This document shows, in pieces, positions 41,690 through 51,603 of a DNA stretch of 64,000 nt (within the stretch, counting starts at the first letter, position 1; each line of letters starts with the position of its first letter). Below the pieces are notes generated by a model. It did not search any database and had not been told where the DNA came from. It saw nothing but the letters and a program-made list of their open reading frames with translations. Position numbers and translations under genes: made by a program. Location of the stretch: contig NW_027490270.1 in NCBI RefSeq assembly GCF_050948175.1, positions 1 to 64,000 on the forward strand, written 5' to 3'. Source of the DNA: Xylocopa sonorina (lineage: Eukaryota > Arthropoda > Insecta > Hymenoptera > Apidae).

Positions 41690-44126
41690 GCGAAGTGTCA
41701 TGTATACCTCGTATTCACGTCAAATGAATGTAAATGCGACACATCCATGCTAGGAAATAGCGTTTGCAGATGTCTACGTATCGTAGCAATAGAGTTCTAA
41801 TGCTTCTTAAAATGCGATATCGCATCTCACTGCTATGTTTCACGATAAGATATAATATTCATTATGGAGTGATATGTGTACCTCGTACTCACTTCAAAAG
41901 AAAGAAAATGCGACCCTTCCATGCTAGGGAATAGCCTTTGCAGATGTCTACGTATCGTAGCAATAGAGTTCTAATGCTTCTTAGAACGCGACATCGCATC
42001 TCACGTTTTATGTTTCATGATAAGGTATAATATTCATTGCGAAGTGTCATGTATACCTCGTATTCACTTCAAATGAATGTAAATGCGACACTTCCATGCT
42101 AGGAAATAGCGTTTGCAGATGTCTACGTATCGCAGCAATAGAGTTCCAATGCTTCCTAAACGCGATATCGCAACACTCTTCTATGTTTCATGATAAGGTA
42201 AAATATTCATAGCGAAGTGTCATGTATACCTCGTATTCACGTCAAATGAATGTAAATGCGACACTTCCATGCTAGGAAATAGCGTTTGCAGATGTCTACT
42301 TATCGTAGCAATAGAGTTCTAATGCTTCTCTGAACGCGATATAGCACCTCATTCCTATGTTTCATGATAAGATATAATGTTCATTGCGAAGTGTCATGTA
42401 TATCTCGCATTCACTTCAAACGAATGTAAATGCGACACTTCCATGCTAGGAAATAGCGTTTGCAGATGTCTACGTATCGTAGCAATAGGGTTCTAATGCT
42501 TCTTAGAACGCGATATCGCATCTCACTTCTATGTTCCATGATAAGATATAATATTCATTGCGAAGTGTCATGTATACCTCGATTTCACTTCACAAGAATT
42601 TAAATGCGACACTTCCTTGCTAGGAAATATTGTTTGCAGATGTCTACGTATCACAGCAATAGAGTTCTAATGCTCCCTAAAATGCGATATCGCACCTCTC
42701 TTCTATGTTTCATGATAAGGTATAATACTCATTGCGAAGTGTCATATATACCTCGTATTCACTTCAAAAGAATGTAAATGCGACACATCCATGCTAGGAA
42801 ATAGCGTTTGCAGATGTCTACGTATCGCAGCAGTAGAGTTCTAATACGTCCTAAAACGCGATATGGCATCTCTCTTCTATGTTTCATAATAAGGTATAAT
42901 ATTCATAGCGAAGTGTCATGTATACCTCGTATTCACGTCAAATGAATGTAAATGCGACACATCCATGCTAGGAAATAGCGTTTGCAGATGTCTACGTATC
43001 GTAGCAATAGAGTTCTAATGCTTCTTAAAATGCGATATCGCATCTCACTGCTATGTTTCACGATAAGATATAATATACATTATGGAGTGATATGTGTACC
43101 TCGTACTCACTTCAAAAGAAAGAAAATGCGACCCTTCCATGCTAGGGAATAGCCTTTGCAGATGTCTACGTATCGTAGCAATAGAGTTCAAATGCTTCTT
43201 AGAACGCGACATCGCATCTCACTTTTATGTTTCATGATAAGGTATAATATTCATTGCGAAGTGTCATGTATACCTCGTATTCACTTCAAATGAATGTAAA
43301 TGCGACACTTCCATGCTAGGAAATAGCGTTTGCAGATGTCTACGTATCGCAGCAATAGAGTTCCAATGCTTCCTAAAACGCGATATCGCAACACTCTTCT
43401 ATGTTTCATGATAAGGTATAATATTCATAGCGAAGTGTCATGTATACCTCGTATTCACCTCAAATGAATGTAAATGCGACACTTCCATGCTAGGAAATAG
43501 CGTTTGCAGATGTCAACTTATCGTAGCAATAGAGTTCTAATGCTTCTCAGAACGCGATATAGCACCTCATTCCTATGTTTCATGATAACATATAATGTTC
43601 ATTGCGAAGTGTCATGTATATCTCGTATTCACTTCAAACGAATGTAAATGCGACACTTCCATGCTAGGAAATAGCGTTTGCAGATGTCTACGTATCGTAG
43701 CAATAGGGTTCTAATGCTTCTTAGAACGCGATATCGCATCTCACTTCTATGTTCCATGATAAGATATAATATTCATTGCGAAGTGTCATGTATACCTCGA
43801 TTTCACTTCACAAGAATTTAATTGCGACACTTCCTTGCTAGGAAATATTGTTTGCAGATGTCTACGTATCACAGCAATAGAGTTCTAATGCTCCCTAAAA
43901 TGCGATATCGCACCTCTCTTCTATGTTTCATGATAAGGTATAATACTCATTGCGAAGTGTCATATATACCTCGTATTCACTTCAAAAGAATGTAAATGCG
44001 ACACATCCATGCTAGGAAATAGCGTTTGCAGATGTCTACGTATCGCAGCAGTAGAGTTCTAATACGTCCTAAAACGCGATATGGCATCTCTCTTCTATGT
44101 TTCATAATAAGGTATAATATTCATTG
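41690..44126 (+). repeat. Tandem duplication of a 7-monomer unit (2 x 1,218 bp)
   Basis: CCTCGTACTC in the GATATGTGTACC monomer lies at 41,881 and 43,099, and CAAGAATTTAA at 42,593 and 43,811: both 1,218 bp apart, 7 monomers. Markers include AGAAAGAAAATGCGACCC, TAGGGAATAGCC, TTCATAGCGAAG, TCTCTTCTATG and CATATATACC. A partial third copy follows, with the GATATGTGTACC monomer at 44,481-44,492 after an 8-monomer step (1,392 bp). Copies are close but not identical (for example CACGTTTTATG near 42,003 against CACTTTTATG near 43,220). Confidence 0.9.
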
Positions 44127-47100
44127 CGAAGTGTCATGTATACCTCGTATTCACTTCAAATGAATGTAAATGCGACACTTCCATGCTAGGAAATAGCGTT
44201 TGCAGATGTCTACGTATCGCAGCAATAGAGTTCCAATGCTTCCTAAAACGCGATATCGCATCACTCTTCTATGTTTCATGATAAGGTATAATATTCATAG
44301 CGAAGTGTCATGTATACCTCGTATTCACGTCAAATGAATGTAAATGCGACACATCCATGCTAGGAAATAGCGTTTGCAGATGTCTACGTATCGTAGCAAT
44401 AGAGTTCTATTGCTTCTTAAAACGCGATATCGCATCTCACTGCTATGTTTCACGATAAGATATAATTTTCATTATGGAGTGATATGTGTACCTCGTACTC
44501 ACATCAAAAGAAAGAAAATGCGACCCTTCCATGCTAGGGAATAGCCTTTGCAGATGTCTACGTATCGTAGCAATAGAGTTCTAATGCTTCTCAGAACGCG
44601 ATATAGCACCTCATTCCTATGTTTCATGATAAGATATAATGTTCATTGCGAAGTGTCATGTATATCTCGTATTCACTTCAAACGAATGTAAATGCGACAC
44701 TTCCATGCTAGGAAATAGCGTTTGCAGATGTCTACGTATCGTAGCAGTAGAGTTCTAATGCTTCTCAAAACGCGATATAGCACCTCATTCCTATGTTTCA
44801 TGATAAGATATAATATTCAATGCGAAGTGTCATGTACACCTCGTATTCACTACAAAAGAATGCAAATGCGACACTTCCATGCTAAGAAATAGCGTCTGCA
44901 GATGTCTACGAGTCGAGGCAATAGATTTCTAGTGCTTCTTAAAACGCGATATCGCATCTCTCTTCTATGTTTCATGATAAGATATAATATTCATTGCGAA
45001 TGGTCATGTATACCTTGTATTCACTTCAAAGGAATGTAAATGCGACTATTGCTTGCTAGGAAATAGCGTTTGCAGATGTTTACGTATCATAGCAATAGCG
45101 TTCAAATGCTACTTAAATCACGATATGACACCTCATTTATATGTTTCGTGATAAGATATAATACTCATTGCGAAGTGTCATGTATACCTCGTATTCACTT
45201 CAAAAGAATGTAAGTGCGACACTTCCATGCTAGGAAATAGCGACTGCAGATGTCTCCGCATCGAGGCCATAAGATCTAAAGTTTCTTAAAACGCGATATC
45301 GCATCTCGCTTCAATGTTTCATGATAAGATATAATATTCATTGCGAAGTGTCATGTATACCTCGTATTCTCTCCAAACGAATGTAAGTGCGACACTTCCA
45401 TGCTAGGAAATAGCGATTGCAGATGTCTCCGCATCGAGGCCATAAGATCTAAAGTTTCTTAAAACGCGATATCACATCTCGCTTCTATGTTTCATGATAA
45501 GATATAATATTCATTGCGACGTGTCATGTATACCTCTTATTCTCTCCAAACGAATGTAAATGCAACGCTTCCCTCCTACGAAATAGCTTATTCAGATGTC
45601 TACATATCGTAGCAATAGAGTTCTAATGCTACTTAAATCGCGATATCGCATCTCATTTCTATGTTTCGTGATAAGATATAATAACCATTGCGAAGTGTCA
45701 TGTACACCTCGTATTCACTACAGAAGAATGTAAATGTGACACTGCCATGCTAGGAAATAGCGTCTGCAGATGTCTAAGCACCGAGGCAATACAGTTCTAA
45801 TGCTTCTTAAAACGCGATATCGCAACTCCCTCCTATGTTTCATGATAAGATATAATATTCATTGCGAAGTGTCATCTATACCTCGTATTCTCTCCATACG
45901 AATGTAAATGCGACACTTCCTTGCCAGGAAATAGCGTTTTCAGATGTCTACGTATCGTAGCAAAAGTGTTCTAATGCTACTTAAATCGCAATATCGCATC
46001 CCTCTCCTGTGTTTTATGATAAGATATTATATTCATTGCGAAGTGTCGTGTATACCTCGTATTCACTTCAAAAGAATGTAAATGCGACTACTGCTCGCTA
46101 GGATATAGCGTTTGCAGATATCTCCGCATCGAGACCGTAGAGTTCTAATGCTTCTTAAAACGCGATACCGCATCCCTCTTCCGTGTTTCATGATAAGATA
46201 TAATATTCATTGCGAAGTGTCATGTATACTTCGTATTCACTTCAAAAGAAGGTAAATGCGACTACTGCTTGCTAGGAAATAGCGTTTGCAGATGCCAACG
46301 TATCATAGCAATAGAGTTCTAATGCTCCTCAAAACGCGCTATCGCATCTCATTTCTATGTTTCGTGATAAGATATAGTATTCATTGCGAAGTGTCATGTA
46401 TACCTCGTATTCACTTCAAAAGAATGTAAATGTGACTATTGCTTGCTAGGAAATAGCGTTTTTCAGATGTCTACGTAGCGTAGCAATAGCGTTCTAATGC
46501 TCCTCAAAACGCGATATCGCATCTCATTTCTATGTTTCCTGATAAGATATAATATTCATTGCGAAGTGTCATGTGTACCTCGTATTCACTTCAAAAGAAT
46601 GTAAATGCGACACTTCCTTGCTTTGAAATTGCGTTTGCAGATGTCTACGTATCGACGCAATAGAGTTCTAATGCTTCTTTATTCGCCATATTACATCTCA
46701 TTTCTATGTTTCATGATAAGATATAGTATTCATTGTGGAGTGTTATGTATACCTCGTATTCACATCAACAGAATGTAAACGCGACACTTCCTTGCTAGGA
46801 AGTAGCGTTTGCAGATGTCTACGTATCGAAGCAACAGAGTTCTAGCGCTTCTTATATCGCCATATCGCATCGCATTTCTATGTTTCATGATAGGATATAA
46901 TATTCATTGCGATGTGTCATGTATACCTCGCGTACAATTCAAACGAATGTAAATGCGGCACTTTTTTGCTTGGAAATAGCGCTTGCAGACGTCTGCGTAT
47001 CGTAGCATTACAGTTCTAATGCTTCTCAAAACGCGATGTCGCATCTCTCTTCTATGTTTCATGATAAGATATAATATTCATTGCGAAGTGTCATGTACAC

Positions 47101-49084
47101 CTCGTATTCAATTGAAAAGAAAGTAATGCGACTATTGCTTGCTAGGAAATAGCGTTTGCAGATGTCTACGTACCGAAGCAATAGAGTTCTAATGCTTCTT
47201 AAATCGCGATATCGCATCTCATTTCTATGTTTCATGAAAATATATAATATTCATTGCAATGGGTCATGTATACCTCGCATACACTTAAAATGTATGTAAA
47301 TGCGACACTTCCTTGCTAGGAAATAGCGTTTGCAGATGTCTACGTATCACAGCAATAGAGTACTAATGCATCTAAAATTACGATATCGCATCTCAATTCT
47401 ATGTTTCATGATAAGATATAATATTCATTGCGAAGTGTCATGTATACCTCGTACTCACTTCAAAGGAATGTGAATGCGACTCATCCTTGCTAGGAAATAG
47501 CGTTTGCAGAGGTATACGTATCGAAGCTTTATTGTTCTAATACTTCTTAAAACTGGATACCGTGTCTCATTTCTATGTTCCATGATAAGACATAGTATTC
47601 ATTGCGATGTGTCATGTATACCTCGTATTCGCTTGAAAAGAATGTAAATGTGACACTTTCCTTGCTGGGAAATTGCTTTTCCACATATCTACGTATTGTA
47701 GCAATAAAATTCTAATGCTTCTTAAAACGCGATATCGCATCTCATTTCTATGTTTCATGATACGATATAATATTCATTGCGAAGTGTCTTGTTTACCTCG
47801 TATTCGCTTCAAAAGAATGTAAATGCGACACATCATTGCTATTAAATTGCGTTTGCGGATGTATACGTATCGAAGAATTATTGCTCTAATACATCTTAAA
47901 ACGGGATACCGTGTCTCATTTCTACGTTTCATGATAAGACATAGTATTCATTGCGAAGTGTCAAGTATACCTCCTATTCGCTTGAAAAGAATGTAAATGC
48001 GACACTTCCTTGCTAGGGAATAGCGTTTCCACATATCTACGTATTGTAGCAATAAAATTCTAATGCTTCTTAAACGCGATATCGCATCTCATTTCTACGT
48101 TTCATGATAAGACATAATATTCATTGCGATGTGTCATGTATACCTCGCATTCACTTCAAGAGAATGTAAATGCGACACTTCCATGCAAGGATGTAGCGTT
48201 TGATGTCTACGAATCGAAGCAATAAAGTTCTAATGCTTCTCAAAACGCGATATAGCATCTCATTTCTATGTCACATTATAAGATATAATATTCATTGTGC
48301 ATTGTTATGTATACCTCGTATTCACTTCAAAAGAATGTAAATACGACACTTCCTTATTAGGAAATAGCATTTGCAGATGTCTACGTATCGTAGCAATAAA
48401 TTTCTAATGCTTCCTAAATCGCGATATCGCATCTCATTTCTATGTCTCATGATAAGATATAATATTCATTGCGAAGTGTCATATATACCTCGCATACACT
48501 TCAAATGAATGTAAATGCGACACTTCCTTGCTAGGAAATAACGTTTGCAGATGTCTACGTATCGAAGCAATAGATTTCTAAAGCTTGTTAATTCGCGATA
48601 TCTCATCTCATTTCTATGTTTCATGATAATATATAATATTCATTGTACAGTGTTATGTATATCTCGTCTACACTTCAAATGAATGTAAATGCGACACTTC
48701 CTTGCTAGGAAGTAGCGGTTGCAGATGTCTACGTATCGAAGCAATAGAATTCTAATGCTTCTCAAACCCGATATCGCATCTGTTTTCTATGTTTCATGAT
48801 ATGATATAATATTCATTGCGAAGTGCCATGCATACCACGCAGAAACTTCAAATGAATGTAAGTGCGACACTTCCTGCCTAGGAAGTAGCGTTGGCAGATG
48901 TCTACGTATCGAAGCAATTGAGTTCTAATGCTTCTTAAAACGCGATATCGTATCTCATTTTTATGTTTCATGATAAGATATAATATTCATTGCGAAGTGT
49001 CAATTATACATCGTATTCACTACAAAAGAATGTAAATGCGACACTTCCGTGCCTGGAAATAGCGTTTGCACATGTCTACGTATC

Positions 49085-49088
49085 GAAG
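49085..49088. repeat. Target-site duplication GAAG, left
   Basis: GAAG at monomer positions 27-30 immediately precedes TGTGACG and is repeated at 50,652-50,655. A five-base duplication is excluded because the base before the right copy is A, not C. Confidence 0.88.
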
Positions 49089-49178
49089 TGTGACGTCAGG
49101 CGTGCCGCCTGCCACCCTCTCAACGCATCACAGCAACCACCCTCACGCGCCTGCACCACAGGCAACACCCAGGCGCAA

Positions 49179-49450
49179 CTCGCCGTCTCACTCAGGCCAA
49201 GGGCTACGACCATCGACTCGCTCGCACCCGCAGAGGTGCTCGCCGTCTCTCTCACTCCAAGGGACCTACCCTCCGTCTCACTCGCACCCGCAGAGGGTGT
49301 TCGCCACCTCTCTCGCTCCAAGGGCAACACACTCTGTCCCACTCGCACCGAGGACCATGTGCGCTGTCTCGCTCCCACTCAAGGAGTCACCCACCGTCTC
49401 ACTCTTACCTCCAGAGAAACTCGCCCTCTCGCTCACTCCAGGGACGTACC
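49179..49450 (+). repeat. 60-bp minisatellite inside the LTR (about 4.5 copies)
   Basis: Degenerate units of the form CTCGCCGTCTCxCTCxCTCCAAGGG start at 49,179, 49,239, 49,300, 49,360 and 49,420, periods of 60, 61, 60 and 60 bp. Between them lies a second half-unit ending CACTCGCACCCGCAGAGG. The tract is pyrimidine-rich on the plus strand. Since 60 is divisible by three, several frames stay open: 48,990-49,568 and 49,066-49,617 on plus, and 49,076-49,378 on minus. Their Ser/Thr/Pro/Arg-rich translations are explained by the repeat. Minisatellites in U3 regions can act as enhancers in other elements, but that is not shown here. Confidence 0.85.
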
Positions 49451-49571
49451 AGGAGAATCAACCTCTACGAGATCCGACGACGGGAACCCTCACCGTACAA
49501 AGGACTCTACGATTTCACCATCCCAGATCTGCCATGCCCAAAATACTATTTCTAAAATTATTAATTAACAT

Positions 49572-49582
49572 TATATATATAC
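49572..49582 (+). promoter_or_regulatory. Possible TATA box of the LTR
   Basis: An alternating TATATATATA run lies about 480 bp into the LTR, after the minisatellite and upstream of AT-rich sequence. This would suit a U3 promoter. The local sequence is AT-rich, so chance is a real alternative. Confidence 0.35.
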
Positions 49583-49760
49583 TCCTACATTCTAAGCTCT
49601 GTATTCCTAGCTCATAGAGTTTACACGACACAACTTTATAACGACACAAACAACACACATTTTACATTTAAGGCGTAATTTCTAATTTCATACTTGTACC
49701 TCTGTATTCATAAGTTGCGCTAATTAAGTAAGCCGCGACGCGCGAAATCGTGACCGCCTC

Positions 49761-49776
49761 AGCGGCGCGCGCCGCT
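49761..49776. repeat. 16-bp perfect GC palindrome in the LTR
   Basis: AGCGGCGCGCGCCGCT reads the same on both strands. It sits in a short GC- and CpG-rich island (about 49,730-49,870) inside an otherwise AT-rich part of the LTR. It may be a stable hairpin in the element RNA or a dimeric protein site; neither is shown. Confidence 0.75.
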
Positions 49777-49888
49777 AGCCCCACCACGCAACGCCGAGAC
49801 CCCACTCCGGCGTCCACTTACTCCCACCTACGTTCGCACGCGACCGAAGCGCTCCGAGAGTCGAAGAGGTCGCAGGCGCATCTTGGGA

Positions 49889-49971
49889 GACACAGTCAAT
49901 TACAGACAGTCAATTACAGACAGTCATGACGGACAGTCAGACACAGTCAGTCAGTACCGTCAGTACGGTAC
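49889..49971 (+). repeat. CAGTCA short-repeat cluster ending in a hairpin
   Basis: The 14-base unit CAGTCAATTACAGA starts at 49,893 and 49,907, with a decayed third copy at 49,921. These are followed by further CAGTCA and CAGTCAG motifs. The cluster ends in GTACCGT-CAGT-ACGGTAC (49,954-49,971), a perfect 7-bp stem with a 4-base loop. If transcription starts near the TATA-like run, this would lie in the transcript leader. Confidence 0.75.
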
Positions 49972-50484
49972 AGTTCTATCTCGCCTTCGGGCACTTCTAA
50001 TTCCAAGTCTCTTCCAAGTCGCGCCTTAGGGCCGTCGCGCTGCCTCGATGAGGTTCCTAGTTCTAAAGTCTTTGTTCTAATTCCTAATTCATAGTTAACC
50101 TAGTCTTAATACTTAGAAATAATTGTTCTTGTACTCTTTGATTTAGAATATACTTTATTATTTTTCTACCACATCAAGTTCTAGTTCATTCCAACTCCAT
50201 TTCTAAATTCAATTTTATTTAATACAAATTCTTCCAAGTTCGTAACAACTTGAGTGTTTACAAACGAACTCTTCGCGCCGGGAGGAAGAATTTAATCCAT
50301 TATCTCGTGCGGAATACGTTGGCAAACGCCAGAATTCTTCGTTCATCGACGGACGGCGACATTCATCGCAGCTTCCACCGTCACAACGCCGATTCCAGCC
50401 AGCCGTACGCCGACTCCTCCCCCGAGAACGACCTTCGACCGATCGCCACATCTGAAAGCAGAAGAGAGAAATCAGCGAAAGGTA

Positions 50485-50490
50485 AATAAA
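50485..50490 (+). promoter_or_regulatory. Candidate polyadenylation signal AATAAA of the first LTR
   Basis: AATAAA on the plus strand, 161 bp before the LTR end, is placed plausibly for the R/U5 boundary and gives the element its orientation. A TTGTTTAAGTTGCCCG stretch follows about 20-35 bp later. Confidence 0.5.
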
Positions 50491-50651
50491 ATCCTTCCTT
50501 ACACGCGTTCGCGATTGTTTAAGTTGCCCGCGTCTTGCCAGAATCGACGGACCCGGTCATACGCGTTTTATACCGGACCGAATTCGCGACTAAAAGGCTT
50601 GTGTCATTCAGCCCCCTGGGATACGAATAATTTGTTCGCCAGGACGTGACA

Positions 50652-50655
50652 GAAG
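50652..50655. repeat. Target-site duplication GAAG, right
   Basis: GAAG follows the terminal GACA of the insertion and leads directly into CAATAGAGTT (monomer position 31 onward), restoring the satellite phase. Confidence 0.88.
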
Positions 50656-51603
50656 CAATAGAGTTCTAATGCCTCTTAAATAGAGTTATCGCATCTCTTT
50701 TCTATGTTTTATGATAAGATATAATATTAATTGCCAAGTGTCTTGTATACCTCGCATACTCCTCAAATGAATGTAAATGCGACTCTTCCTTGCTAGGAAA
50801 TAGCGTTTGCAGATGTCTACGTATCGTAGCATCAGAGATCTAACGCTTCTCAAAACGCGATATCGCATCTCATTTCTATTCTCTTGATAAGATATAATAT
50901 TAATTACGAAGTGTCATGTATACCTCGCATGCGCTTCAAGTGAATGTAAATGCGACACTTCCTTGGTAGGAAATAGCGTTTGCAGATGTCTACGTATCGA
51001 AGCAATAGTGTTCTAATGCTTCTTAAATCGCGATATCGAATCTCATTTCTATCTATCCTGATAAGATATAATATTCATTGTGGAGTGTTATGTCTACATC
51101 GTACTCGCTTCAAAAGAATGCAAATGCGACACTTCCTTCCTAGGAAATAGCGTTGGCAGATGTCTACGTACCCAAGCAATTGAGTTCTAATGCTTCTTAA
51201 AACGCGATATCGTACCTCATTTTCATGTTCATGATAAGATATAATATTCATTGCGAAGTGTCATGTATACCTTGCATACACTTCAAATTAATGTAAATGC
51301 GACACTTCCTATCTCGGAAATAGCGTTTGCAGATGTCTACGTATCAAAGCTATAAATTTCTAATCTTTCTTAAAACGCGATATCGCATCTCATTCCTATA
51401 TCTCATGATAAGATATAATATTCATTGCGAAGCGTCAAGTATACCGCGCATACACTTCAAACGAATGTAAATGCGAGACTTCCTTGTTAGGAAATAGCGT
51501 TTGCAGATATCTGCGTATCACAGCAATGGAGTTCTTATACTGCCTACAACGCGATATCGCATCTCATTTCTATGTTTCATGATAAGATATAATATTCATT
51601 GCC

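Larger units (their letters stand above)
1..49088 (+). repeat. 174-bp satellite array, left segment (282 complete monomers)
   Basis: Uninterrupted head-to-tail satellite. A monomer can be started at ATAGCG (position 1); the next starts are 175, 349 and 523, all 174 bp apart. The last start before the insertion is 49,059, so 282 monomers occupy 49,058 bp, only 10 bp short of exactly 282 x 174. Landmarks in monomer coordinates are CTACGTATCGTAG at 18-30, GCGATATCGC at 58-67, GATAAGATATAATATTCATT at about 88-107, GAAGTGTC at 110-117, GTATAC at 120-125, GACACTTC at 156-163 and GCTAGGAA at about 167-174. All monomers face the same way; I saw no inverted unit. No gene is supported anywhere in this 49 kb. 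The array is truncated by the window edge on the left. A centromeric or pericentromeric role is usual for such arrays but is inference. Confidence 0.99.
49089..50651 (+). mobile_element. Solo LTR of a retrotransposon (Ty3/Gypsy-like), 1,563 bp
   Basis: Non-satellite sequence begins TGTGACGTCAGG and ends CCAGGACGTGACA, so the ends are TG...CA with an imperfect inverted repeat (TGTGACGTC against TGTCACGTC when the end is reversed). It is flanked by a 4-bp duplication GAAG, and the satellite phase continues exactly across it (monomer positions 30 and 31). These are hallmarks of an integrase-inserted LTR element. I find no long direct repeat at the two ends and no reverse transcriptase or gag frame, so it looks like a solo LTR left by recombination between two LTRs. 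An AATAAA at 50,485-50,490 supports the plus orientation. The 4-bp duplication favours Ty3/Gypsy. The long size could also fit a non-autonomous element. The open frames inside come from the 60-bp minisatellite and are not taken as genes. Confidence 0.82.

Noticed and set aside
1..49088. CRISPR-like array of regularly spaced repeats
   Set aside because: Conserved and variable bases are mixed through the full 174-bp unit; there are no short repeats separated by unique spacers, no cas genes and the context is eukaryotic.
48990..49617. Overlapping open frames of 183-192 codons on the plus strand, with a 100-codon frame on the minus strand
   Set aside because: They begin in satellite or at the LTR edge and run through the 60-bp minisatellite, whose period keeps several frames open at once. 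The translations are low-complexity Ser/Thr/Pro/Arg text with no recognisable domain.
50215..50489. Opposed open frames of 78 and 79 codons inside the first LTR
   Set aside because: They are antisense to each other, show no family resemblance, and lie in the R/U5-like part of a non-coding LTR next to AATAAA.
49089..50651. Full-length retrotransposon with two LTRs
   Set aside because: There is no terminal direct repeat within the insertion and no gag or pol frame; only single TG and CA ends are present.
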